Assembly (NCBI GenBank): GCA_028641055.1
Contig: CM054062.1
Coordinates: forward strand, 238,920,528-238,984,527
Reading direction: 5' to 3'
DNA length: 64,000 bases
DNA from: Alopecurus myosuroides
Lineage: Eukaryota > Streptophyta > Magnoliopsida > Poales > Poaceae
A model generated the notes under the pieces. It did no database searches. It had not been told where the DNA came from and saw only the letters and a program-made list of their open reading frames with translations. Shown here one piece after another: positions 11,552 through 22,300 of this stretch (its first letter is position 1; every line of letters begins with the position of its first letter). The position numbers and the translations under genes are program-made.

Positions 11552-12042
11552 TGACGAAGATATGGATTCTGGATCCTGCGGATAAGGACACCCCCTCTCA
11601 GGCCCAAGGTGAAGGCCCAAGAAGAGGAGCCCTTGGAATACTCCAGAAGGCCCACGTGAAGCCCACCCGCACTAAACTTGCGGGTTAAGCTAGGAAACAT
11701 GTAACCGACCTAGCTAGGGTTCGAGTCCTCTCCGGGTAGAACTCGAGACCTGGCCGCCTATATAAGGCCAGGAGAGCCCCCGAGAGAGGACCAAGCAATA
11801 CCGCACGACCAAAAGCCTTGAACCCGAGACCTACTCTCGATTCGAGCACCACCTTTGTAACCGATCTAATCATCAATACAGATCGACAGGAGGCAGGAGT
11901 AAGGGTTTTACCTCTACGAGGGCCCCGAACCTGGGTAAATCTCGCCCCCTGTCTAGCCGACGATTCCGCCAGCGCTCATGGGTTCTCCTAATCGAAACCC
12001 GATAGGTTCACCGAAGGGATTTGTTGAGTCAGGGATTCGACA
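11552..12042 (+). mobile_element. Element B LTR1
   Basis: It is 491 bp, beginning TGACGAAG directly after the polypurine tract CTCGGGGGCTAC and ending GATTCGACA. The TATA box CTATATAAGG is at 11,758-11,767. The gag ATG (11,978) lies inside it, 65 bp before its end. It serves both as the end of the upstream partial unit and the start of copy A. Confidence 0.92.
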
Positions 12043-12043
12043 A

Positions 12044-12062
12044 TTGGCGCCGTCTGTGGGAA
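12044..12062 (+). promoter_or_regulatory. Primer-binding site, element B copy A
   Basis: TTGGCGCCGTCTGTGGGAA follows LTR1 after one base. It begins with the TGGCGCC core used by Tat and Athila elements. In copy B the same site (28,534-28,552) has two changes, giving ATGGCGCCATCTG. Confidence 0.8.
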
Positions 12063-13317
12063 CGGCGGGCGCTGGATCACCGGCATCTTCGACTTCATCG
12101 ACATCAAACTCTCATTGGAAACCGACAACTACGGCTCCGAACAATCCTGTACGGATCGGATCTGTCGTGGTCACACCGCACTCGCCGGAATCGCGCCCGG
12201 TATTCGAAGATCTGGAGGAGAGCGCCACCCTGACGTTCGGGAGCCTCAAATTCGTGACGAACAGGGACGGGATCCTCCACTTCTCGGATGAATCGGAAAC
12301 TGAATCTGGAGCTGTCGACTCACGCCGTCACCTAGAGAAAAGTGGCGAGTCCATCCGCTTCAACGCCAACGAGTATCACACCCTCTCGACAGAGGAACCA
12401 TCAAGAATTCAAGGAAACCTTGGACCTACGCCTAGGACGCACGAGCTTCAACTAGCTCAAGTCTGCATGGCCGGATCGGAACAAGGCTCGGAAACAGAAC
12501 ACAGCGCGACAGAGCGCAACATAATCGGCGTCTCGCGGGAATCCTGGAAACGAGCAAAGGAAGCTATGCGAACAAGCAAGCCACCCGCAGCCGGGTCCTC
12601 ACACGAAGACATGGTTGCCTACCACTATCACCTAGTGAGAGCAGCCACGATTATCAAAGATGCTCGGGTAGATCTGGCCCGCCGAAGAAGAGCGGCGGAC
12701 GAATCAAGCCAGAGACGAGCTGGGCTGTCCGTAACACCCTCGGTCGGAACCCGACCCGCGAGGAAGGGACACGCATCCACATCCAGGAACGATGAATCCA
12801 TACCCGAAACAAACAGATCAATCACTCCTTCTCTCATGCGAGTCGACGACGATGGCAACGTGTACCCGCAAACTCCCGCTACTGCGGTTCTAGCCGCGGC
12901 AACCTACATGCAGATGAACCAACCGACGGAAAGCGACCCTCGGGCAGAGCAATACAAGCAAATACGAAAAGGACTCGGATTGGCAGCCGCAAGGCTCGCC
13001 TCTCACGATCGCAAGAAGGCCGAGGAGCAGCAGGAGAAGGAGCGACGGGAGAAAGAGAAAGATAAAGAAACGCCCCGCAGGCACAGAAGCTCTTCACCAA
13101 GGAGGGATAAGTCACCACGCCGCGGTCGAGGAAAAGAAGCTAGACGCCGCGGCGACAGTCGAAGCAGCAGTGAAGATAGCCCGAGAGACAGAAGCTCGCG
13201 GCACCATAGCAGCCGCTCGAGAAAACGAAGCAAGGAACCAAGGAAAGATGACGACCGCGATCGGCCAGAATACGACGCGCGATCAGTTCTCGCTCAAAAA
13301 AGGGTGGATAAGGCAAG

Positions 13318-14397
13318 TGTTGGGGGAAAGATAACCTGGTACCCCTAAGGACGAAGAAAATATGACCAGCCAGAAGCGAGACCCGGCCAGGAGGCAAAGC
13401 CTGGTCTGGGGGTAACTCAGCTTTGGAAGATGCTATAGAAGGAAGATTCTGGAAGACCCGGAAACCTTGTACAAGTTGGAGACTCAAGACTTGGAGGTCA
13501 CGCAGGGGACCTAGATTAGGACTCTTAATATGGTATGACCCAGTTTTTACCTTGTACGACCAGGAGACCAGCCACCCATATAAGCAGGCTCCTAGGTCAT
13601 AGAGAGAGAGATTTCGGGTAGAAACCCTAGATTCCAGGTCTCGGCGAGAGTCAGCACGAGCCAAATTCCAGGTCTCGGCGAGAGACAGCACGAGCCAAAT
13701 TCCAGGTCTCGGCGAGAGTCGGCCAAATTCCAGGTCTCGGCGAGAGTCAGCACGAGCCAAATTCCAGGTCTCGGCGAGAGTCGGCCAAATTCCAGGTCTC
13801 GGCGAGAGTCAGCACGAGCCAAATTCCAGGTCTCGGCGAGAGTCAGCACGAGCCAAATTCCAGGTCTCGGCGAGAGTCGGCCAAATTCCAGGTCTCGGCG
13901 AGAGTCAGCACGAGCCAAATTCCAGGTCTCGGCGAGAGTCAGCACGAGCCAAATTCCAGGTCTCGGCGAGAGTCGGCCAAATTCCAGGTCTCGGCGAGAG
14001 TCAGCACGAGCCAAATTCCAGGTCTCGGCGAGAGTCAGCACGAGCCAAATTCCAGGTCTCGGCGACATTGCAGTCCGAGCCTCTAGATCGATTGCTAATA
14101 AGATCCCAGCTGGAAGTAAGCTATTATCTCCCATGGAGAGGTCGAACCAGGATAATCCTTGTGTACAAGACAAAGAGATCTAAGAACCCAAGCAATATCG
14201 CTTGATATCGAGCATCCAGTGTAACCCCAGAGTTGAGTTATTATATCAAGATAGGAGACTCGGCGACTTTGATTGCCGGCTACCAGATCGAGTTGCATCA
14301 TGTTTTCCTCTGAGCTAAACCCTCTCCCAAACGCCTGTGTCGTCTTGCCCCAAGATCAGTTACCCCCGGTAACATCTGCCGTGATTATCCCACGACA
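13318..14397 (+). mobile_element. Left LTR of the nested element
   Basis: It is 1,080 bp, from TGTTGGGGG to CCCACGACA. A TATA-like CATATAAGC is at 13,577-13,585. A 14-unit minisatellite follows the promoter region. The right LTR has 19 units, which accounts for nearly all of the length difference. Confidence 0.92.
13635..14066 (+). repeat. LTR minisatellite, 14 units (34/28 bp)
   Basis: Units start CAGGTCTCGGCGAGAGTC and come in a long form (34 bp) and a short form (28 bp), often in a long-long-short order of 96 bp. All three frames of both strands are nearly stop-free, so the ORFs across it are artefacts. Confidence 0.93.
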
Positions 14398-14662
14398 GTT
14401 GGCGCCCACCGTGGGGCTCACGTCCAAGGGTGTTTACATCACGGGAGAAGCTCGGGAGAACATGAAGAACCTCATCATCGGCGAGATCTACATCAACCCT
14501 GAAGGAGAGAAGATGGTGGACGATTTTGGCTGGGGGCCAGAGTCGGATCTGCTCGAATCCGGATCTGTCATCACAATCGGCCGGGTCAACATCCTCATCG
14601 GCATGGTACGTACGTCCGGTTCAATCCCCGATGATTTTGAGTATGATTCTATATCAGCTTAG
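14273..14662 (+). CDS. Residual gag-N-terminus-like ORF of the nested element (129 aa)
   Basis: This ORF begins in the left LTR, crosses the LTR end and primer-binding site (14,399-14,417) as PRQLAPTVGL, and continues about 245 bp into the internal region. The arrangement and the RQLAPTV peptide match the gag start of element A. The downstream part (a GSVITIG motif) looks like a short folded segment, again placed as in element A. It then ends in the 68-bp repeat. Whether it is translated is unknown. It may be kept only because the primer-binding site and nearby packaging or dimer signals are needed in cis. Confidence 0.5.
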   Translation: MPATRSSCIMFSSELNPLPNACVVLPQDQLPPVTSAVIIPRQLAPTVGLTSKGVYITGEARENMKNLIIGEIYINPEGEKMVDDFGWGPESDLLESGSVITIGRVNILIGMVRTSGSIPDDFEYDSISA

Positions 14663-15620
14663 CCCAAGAGTGCTGCGCAACTTCGGTTAGCATGGCCCGG
14701 AGCGCTTCGCAAAAATTTATATCAGCTTAGCCCAAGAGTGCTGCGCAACTTCGGTTAGCATGGCCCGGAGCGCTTCGCAAAAATTTATATCAGCTTAGCC
14801 CAAGAGTGCTGCGCAACTTCGGTTAGCATGGCCCGGAGCGCTTCGCAAAAATTTATATCAGCTTAGCCCAAGAGTGCTGCGCAACTTCGGTTAGCATGGC
14901 CCAGAGCGCTTCGCAAAAATTTATATCAGCTTAGCCCAAGAGTGCTGCGCAACTTTGGTTAGCATGGCCCGGAGCGCTTCGCAAAAATTTATATCAGCTT
15001 AGCCCAAGAGTGCTGCGCAACTTCGGTTAGCATGGCCCGGAGCGCTTCGCAAAAATTTATATCAGCTTAGCCCAAGAGTGCTGCGCAACTTCGGTTAGCA
15101 TGGCCCGGAGCGCTTCGCAAAAATTTATATCAGCTTAGCCCAAGAGTGCTGCGCAACTTCGGTTAGCATGGCTCGGAGCGCTTCGCAAAAATTTATATCA
15201 GCTTAGCCCAAGAGTGTTGCGCAACTTCGGTTAGCATGGCCCGGAGCGCTTCGCAAAAATTTATATTAGCTTAGCCCAAGAGTGCTGCGCAACTTCGGTT
15301 AGCATGGCCCGGAGCGCTTCGCAAAAATTTATATTAGCTTAGCCCAAGAGTGCTGTGCAACTTCGGTTAGCATGGCCCGGAGCGCTTCGCAAAAATTTAT
15401 ATTAGCTTGGCCCGAGAGTGCTTCGCAATATTGTAAAATATTCTATTAATATTAGCTTAGCCCAAGAGTGCTGCGCAACTTCGGTTAGCATGGCCCGGAG
15501 CGCTTCGCAAAAATTTATATTAGCTTGGCCCGAGAGTGCTTCGCAATATTGAGAAATATCCTATTAGTATAAGCTTAGTCCAAGAGTGCTTCACAACTTC
15601 GGTTAGTGTTGCCCAAAGAG
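14651..15620 (+). repeat. 68-bp tandem repeat in the nested element's internal region
   Basis: Unit starts fall every 68 bp from 14,651 (14,719, 14,787, and so on to 15,399). Degenerate, rearranged units follow to about 15,620. Each unit is a dimer of two related halves of about 33 and 35 bp, seen by comparing AGCTTAGCCCAAGAGTGCT with AGCATGGCCCGGAGCGCTT. The repeat has no coding potential. Confidence 0.93.
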
Positions 15621-16223
15621 TTCTTGGCAACAGTATGTGGATCAATGTGGTAATGTTGCACAATTAAGCCTTTACTTTATAAACATTGATCCGGGTCTTG
15701 GGGGCTCTTACTTGAATAGTTTGTAGCTGCAATCCTAAGACCTGGCTTTTATGCCGCCAGTATAATCCTTGCCTATCTTGCTTAAGCTCGATGTGACTCG
15801 CACTTATATGGCCTGTTTGCTCTCCTGTAATCTCAATCAGTTATGATGCCCATGGGGACTTAACTGACCCTGTTTTTCAGAGTGAGTTCAACAGTGATAA
15901 TCCATGCGAAAGCCGGCTTACAGTTAAAGGTTTGCAAAAGAGTCATCTAAACCATCGACATATTGAGAGGATCCACCTCGGTAACCTGGAGGCATAAGAA
16001 CCCAGGAAGAAACATGATTTATGGGATGTTATTGAGATAAACCTGGAGGCGTATGAACCCAGGAAGAATAACCGGGTTTTATCCTTTTATATATTATTTG
16101 TCTTATTTCGGGAGTTTAACCTGGATGATCGAGCTTGCTGCTTCACCTGAAACATGACGCCTAAAATCAAGATCATGAAGGAGAACAAGACCAGCTCGAA
16201 TCCAGCTTAAACTTGGGGGCTAC
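15621..16223 (+). other. Non-coding 3' internal region of the nested element
   Basis: No ORF is present. There are two related phrases around 'AACCTGGAGGC...GAACCCAGGAAGAA' (about 15,976 and 16,040), and the polypurine tract sits at the end (16,211-16,223). Confidence 0.6.
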
Positions 16224-17463
16224 TGTTGGGGGAAAGATAACCTGGTACCCCTAAGGACGAAGAAAATATAACCAGCCAGAAGCGAGACCCGGCCAGGAGG
16301 CAAAGCCTGGTCTGGGGGTAACTCAGCTTTGGAAGATGCTATAGAACGAAGATTCTGGAAGACCCGGAAACCTTGTACAAGTTGGAGACTCAAGACTTGG
16401 AGGTCACGCAGGGGACCTAGATTAGGACTCTTAATATGGTATGACCCAGTTTTTACCTTGTACGACCAGGAGACCAGCCACCCATATAAGCAGGCTCCTA
16501 GGTCATAGAGAGAGAGAGATTTCGGGTAGAAACCCTAGATTCCAGGTCTCGGCGAGAGTCAGCACGAGCCAAATTCCAGGTCTCGGCGAGAGTCAGCACG
16601 AGCCAAATTCCAGGTCTCGGCGAGAGTCGGCCAAATTCCAGGTCTCGGCGAGAGTCAGCACGAGCCAAATTCCAGGTCTCGGCGAGAGTCGGCCAAATTC
16701 CAGGTCTCGGCGAGAGTCATCACGAGCCAAATTCCAGGTCTCGGCGAGAGTCAGCACGAGCCAAATTCCAGGTCTCGACGAGAGTCGGCCAAATTCCAGG
16801 TCTCGGCGAGAGTCAGCACGAGCCAAATTCCAGGTCTCGGCGAGAGTCAGCACGAGCCAAATTCCAGGTCTCGGCGAGAGTCGGCCAAATTCCAGGTCTC
16901 GGCGAGAGTCAGCACGAGCCAAATTCCAGGTCTCGGCGAGAGTCAGCACGAGCCAAATTCCAGGTCTCGGCGAGAGTCGGCCAAATTCCAGGTCTCGGCG
17001 AGAGTCAGCACGAGCCAAATTCCAGGTCTCGGCGAGAGTCAGCACGAGCCAAATTCCAGGTCTCGGCGAGAGTCGGCCAAATTCCAGGTCTCGGCGAGAG
17101 TCAGCCCGAGCTAAATTCCAGGTCTCGGCGACATTGCAGTCCGAGCCTCTAGATCGATTGCTAATAAGATCCCAGCTGGAAGTAAGCTATTATCTCCCAT
17201 GGAGAGGTCGAACCAGGATAATCCTTGTGTACAAGACAAAGAGATCTAAGAACCCTAGCAATATCGCTTGATATCGAGCATCCAGTGTAACCCCAGAGTT
17301 GAGTTATTATATCAAGATAGGAGACTCGGCGACTTTGATTGCCGGCTACCAGATCGAGTTGCATCATGTTTTCCTCTGAGCTAAACCCTCTCCCAAACGC
17401 CTGTGTCGTCTTGCCCCAAGATCAGTTACCCCCGGTAACATCTGCCGTGATTATCCCACGACA
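16224..17463 (+). mobile_element. Right LTR of the nested element, with 19-unit minisatellite
   Basis: It is 1,240 bp and matches the left LTR apart from about three substitutions, a GA dinucleotide gain, and five extra minisatellite units (16,543-17,131). TATA-like sequence is at 16,483-16,491. Confidence 0.92.
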
Positions 17464-19338
17464 GCAAGGGCTTCACGATATCGCGAGCGCTCTTCGTCCG
17501 GCTCCTCGGATGACGAAACCTGCGGAGCACACTGTTTCGCTCGCAGCATCCGCGAAGCACCTCTACCCAAAAGGTTCAAGCTCAGCACGGAGGTAACGAA
17601 GTACGACGGCTCTCTCGAGCCTTCTCAGTGGCTAAGCGATTACCTCACGGCAGTAAAATGCCAACGTGGGAACAAGAACACGGCTATGCAATACCTCAAT
17701 TTGCATCTTACCGGCGCGGCCCGCGGTTGGCTGGAAAGAAGACCAAAATCCTGCTACGCATCGTGGGATGATTTGCACCGCGATTTTTGCAAAAATTTCC
17801 AGTCGACTTACAAGAGGCCAGCTACCATCGAAGAACTACGAGCATGCAAGCAGAAGAGTGGCGAGTCCACACGCGAGTACATCCAACGATGGACCACGCT
17901 CAGGAATACCGCGGGAACTATCTCAGAAGAAGTAGCGATCGAAGCCTTCGCAAAAGGCGCCAGAAGAACTGCTTTTCGAGAGGAGCTAGGCAGGGCTGCA
18001 CCCAAGACTATCGGAGAGCTAATGATCATAGCCGAAAAATGGGCTAACGGAGAAGATGCGGTGCGCAACGAAAGAGCATCATCACCCGCACACGATGACG
18101 ATCGTCATGGTCGAAGAAAAAGAAGAAAATATTACGATCATGAGGATAGAGAGGAGTTGGTCGCCGCGGAATTCACGCGAAACCGCGATTCCGGTCGCCG
18201 TGGAAATCGCGAGTGGAGACCAAAGGCTGAAGAAAAATCCCCCGAGGAAGACCTTGATGCATACTGCTCGCTACATCTATTCACAGATAAGCGCACGGGC
18301 AAAACTAAGGCAACACACCTGCTTAAGGATTGCCGAAAGTCCCATGACATCTCGGACGCACTCGCGAGGAAAAGATCTGCCTCCACTCAAAATTACCCGC
18401 CGCTTCCAGGAGGAGGGCACCAAGGATTCCCGCCGCCACCACCACCACCTCCACCCGCAAATCCAAACATGGCGCTAGCTGCAGTACCCGCACCACCGCA
18501 GAACGCCGGAGCCAACTCGTATCCGAACCCGGCAGGACAACTCGCAATGATCCAGAAGGTATGCCCCTCTCGCAGAGCTAAAAAAACTAACACAAGGCAA
18601 CTATGCATGGCAGTGCAGACACCGCCAACACAGACCGAGTACCTGAAAATGGCGGACCAGCCAATCACGTTCTCGATGAAAGACCACCCACCACGAGTCT
18701 ATCGACCAGGACACGTGGCCCTCGTCATCCAGGCGCAAATTGGCAACTACGACTTAGCCCGCGTATTCATGGATGGGGGCAGCGGCCTCAACATTATCTA
18801 CGCGGATACACTCCGTCGGATGAACAAGAACTTGGACGGCCTCCCGGAATCAGAAACATCCTTCCACGGGATAGTTCCAGGCAAGGCAGTCCGTCCACTC
18901 GGAACAATCAACCTAGAAGTTGTGCTAGGCATGCAGAGCAACTACAGGAGAGAGTTCCTCGACTTCGAAGTTGTCGACTGGCCTACACAGTACCACGCCA
19001 TCTTGGGTCGAACAGCGTTCGCCAGATTCATGGCAGTACCTCACTACGCCTACCTGAAGCTCAAATTACCTGGCGAACATGGCGTAATCACCATTGACGG
19101 AGACTTTCAGAAATCCAACAAATGCGACATTGAGTTTAACGAGATCGCAAAATCTTTCGGGATGCAAGAAGAATTTCAAGAGCTGGCAAAGACCACGGAT
19201 CACTCCGTGATGCCCCTCACGAAGAAAAATGCGCCTGAGCTAGAGTTTAGCAACAACAGCGACACCCGAAAGCATCAAGTGCACCCGACAGACTCTGCGA
19301 AGACAGCGATGGTTTCAACAACCCTCTCGCAAGCATAG

Positions 19339-22300
19339 GAAAGCGCGCTCGTCAAACTCCTCCGTGAGTACTGGGAAATTTTCGCCTGGCAGCCCTCAGA
19401 TATGCCAGGAATACCCAGGGAGTTTGCCGAGAACTCACTCGAAGTCTTTCATGACGCTAAACCCATCAAACAGACCACGCGAAGATTTTCAGAACCCAAG
19501 CAGAAGGCGCTTGGAGAAGAAGTAAACAGATTGCTAGCTGCGAAATTTATCAGGGAGATCAAGATATCCACTTGGTTAGCAAACCCGGTGTTGGTCCCCA
19601 AAAAGAACACGGATATCCTTCGGGTGTGCATCGACTACACGTCATTAAATAAGCATTGCCCCAAGGATAATTTTCCCCTCCCGCGAATCGACCAGATCGT
19701 GGATTCTACAGCAGGCTGCCAACGCCTCTCCTTCCTGGACGCCTATTCGGGATACAATCAGATCCGAATGAAAAGGGAGGATGAAGAAAAGACAGCATTC
19801 ATCACACCTCACGGTGTCTACTGCTACACAACAATACCCTTCGGGCTGAAGAACGCAGGCGCAACATATCAGCGTTGCATGCAAAGATGCCTCGCCAACC
19901 TCATTGGCAAGAACGTGCAAGTGTATGTTGACGACATTGTCATCAAGACTCGAGTTGAGGACACACTCCTCGAAGATATTAGAGAAACATTCGACGCCCT
20001 CAACGCGTACAGGATCAAGCTCAGTCCGACCAAATGTGTCTTTGGCGTTCCGGCAGGAAAACTTCTCGGGTACCTGGTATCCGCCAGAGGCATTGAAGCC
20101 AACCCGGAGAAAATACAAGCCATCTTGACCATGAAGGAGCCAACCAACTTGCGCGGAGTCCAACAGCTCGCAGGGCGATTAGCCGCCCTAAGCAGATTCA
20201 TCGCACGATTGGGAGAGCAAGCATTACCCTTCTACAAGTTGTTGAAGAAGACAGACAAATTCGAGTGGACATCAGAAGCTAAGCAAGCATTCGCAGATTT
20301 GAAGCGGTCATTGCAAAGCAGGCGCGTCCTCGCAACACCGCGAGAAGGGGAGCCACTTTTCTTGTACCTAGCCGCCACAAACCAGGTCATCAGCACAGCA
20401 ATCGTGGTCGAACGACCTGAGGAAGGCAAAGCGTACGGAGTTCAACGTCCAATCTATTACATCAGCGAAGTGCTCTCACCATGCAAGCAACGCTACCCTC
20501 ACTACCAGAAGCTCGCATATGGAGTCGTTCTTACAGCCCGCAAACTCAAACATTATTTCCAGGAACATGCCATTACAGTGGTTAATGATGCGTCACTTGG
20601 GACGATCATGAACAACCCTATGGCATCCGGAAGAATAGCAAAATGGAACATCGAGTTGGGCGCTTGGGGCATCACTTACGCAGGACGCAGCGCAATCAAA
20701 TCCCAGGTACTTGTTGAATTCCTAAGCGAATGGACAGAACTGCAAACGCCAGGACCACCCGAGTACACGAGCAATTGGATAATGTACTTTGACGGGTCCA
20801 AGAGAAACGAAGGAGCAGGAGCTGGAATTGTTCTTATATCCCCTCAGGGAGACAAGCTGCAATACGTCCTACGATTGGACTTTCCGTCAGATGATCCGGC
20901 ATCAAACAACGACGCAGAATACGAAGCCTTGTTGCACGGGATGAAAATGGAAATCGCCTGTGGAGCTACTCGCTTAATGATCTACGGCGACTCCAATCTC
21001 ATTGTGCAACAAACGATGAAAGAGTGTGACGCAATCGCCGAAAACATGATCGCGTATCGCGACATGTACAATCTACTCGAAGGAAGTTTTAAAGGATGCG
21101 AGCTAAAGCACATCGCAAGATCCAGCAACGAAGAAGCAGATCGACTGGCAAACATGGGTTCCACGAATACACCCATACCACCAGGAATATATTTCGAACG
21201 GATGATCAAGCGATCGGTCAAAATCAAGAAAGCTACAGAAGCAATAGGAGTGCCAGAAATAGAGGTCAGCCCGCAAGTCGCCCTAATCGAGCTCATTCAT
21301 AACATATCACGACAGGTTTTTCTGGTCAAGCCAGTCTGGACGCAGAAATATCTCGACTACCTGACCAACAGACAGCTCCCGGCTGACCCACGCGAGGCTC
21401 GACAAATAATCAGACGCAGCAAATCCTTTCGGGTAGTCAATGGGGAATTATACAAGCAAAGCATCTCGGGAATAATTCAGCGCTGCATCGCACCCGAAGA
21501 TGGCAAAGAATTGCTCCATGACATCCACCAAGGAGACTGCGGACATCGTGCTAGCTGGAAAATAATAACGGGGAAGGCCTTCCGAGCAGGATTCTACTGG
21601 CTGACAGCAGCTACCGATGCAAAGAACCTGGTCGAACGATGCGATGCCTGTCAGCGATTCGCACCAAGACCACATGCACCTGCTACGGAATTGCACATGA
21701 TACCCATTGCCTGGCCCTTCGCACAATGGGGGCTAGACATGGTCGGACCACTACGCAATTCCACCCCTGGAGGATATACACACTTGCTGGTCGCGGTCGA
21801 CAAATTCACCAAATGGATCGAGGCCACGCCAGTAACTTCGGCTAGTGCCCAATGCGCCGTCAAGTTCCTCGACTCCATTGTATGCAGATTTGGTGTGCCA
21901 CACGACATCATTACAGACAACGGTACAAATTTCACAGCAAAGGAAATGCAACAGTTCTGCGAGGAAAAGGGCATCAACTTCAAGTTTGCTTCAGTTGCCC
22001 ACCCGCAAACGAACGGACAAGTCGAGAGATCCAACAGCTTAGTTTCGGCTGGCATCAAGAAACGCCTACTCGATCGTCTACACCCCGCCGCAGGACATTG
22101 GGCAGACGAACTACCCTCCGTACTATGGAGCCTCCGCACAACTCCTAACCGATCTACAAAATACACGCCATTTTTCATGGTATACGGGGCAGAAGCAGTC
22201 CTCCCCGAGGACGTTCGATTCAGCGCCCCACGAGTTGTGGCCTACAGCGAAGAAACCTCTAACAGGGCACTCGCGGAAGACATGGATGCACTCGACGAAA

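Larger units (their letters stand above)
13318..17463 (+). mobile_element. Nested non-autonomous LTR retrotransposon (LARD-like)
   Basis: The ends are exact: target duplication GCAAG at 13,313-13,317 and 17,464-17,468, and the empty site is visible in copy B near 29,806. It is 4,146 bp with LTRs of 1,080 and 1,240 bp, a TTGGCGCCC primer-binding site and a polypurine tract (ACTTGGGGGCTAC) before the right LTR. It has no capsid, protease or polymerase. Only a short gag-N-terminus-like ORF remains, so it must rely on proteins of another element. Its primer-binding site and gag start resemble those of element A, suggesting an A-like helper. The few substitutions between LTRs outside the repeats show a recent insertion. 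Confidence 0.93.
11978..19338 (+). pseudogene. Element B copy A gag-protease, split by a nested insertion
   Basis: The frame opens at ATG 11,978 in LTR1, passes the primer-binding site (RQLAPSVGT) and an Arg/Ser/Glu-rich N-terminal region, and is interrupted at 13,318 by a 4.15-kb insertion. It resumes at 17,469 in the same frame once the insertion and one target duplicate are subtracted. After the break come the gag capsid domain (YLNLHLTGAARGWL through REYIQRWTTLRNT, about 17,690-17,910), a polyproline stretch (18,430-18,460), and an aspartic protease (FMDGGSGLNIIYADTL, about 18,766-18,815). It ends at TAG 19,336-19,338. Apart from the insertion I found no lesion. Copy A has 60 bp (about 18,538-18,598) that copy B lacks between two CAACT words. 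Confidence 0.88.

Noticed and set aside
13592..14173. Long minus-strand ORF (and 16,441-17,271 plus strand) across the minisatellites
   Set aside because: The repeat unit lacks stops in several frames, so ORFs arise automatically. The predicted proteins are only copies of the unit.
13635..17131. CRISPR-like look of regularly spaced 34/28-bp repeats
   Set aside because: There are no unique spacers; units abut each other inside the LTRs of a plant retrotransposon.
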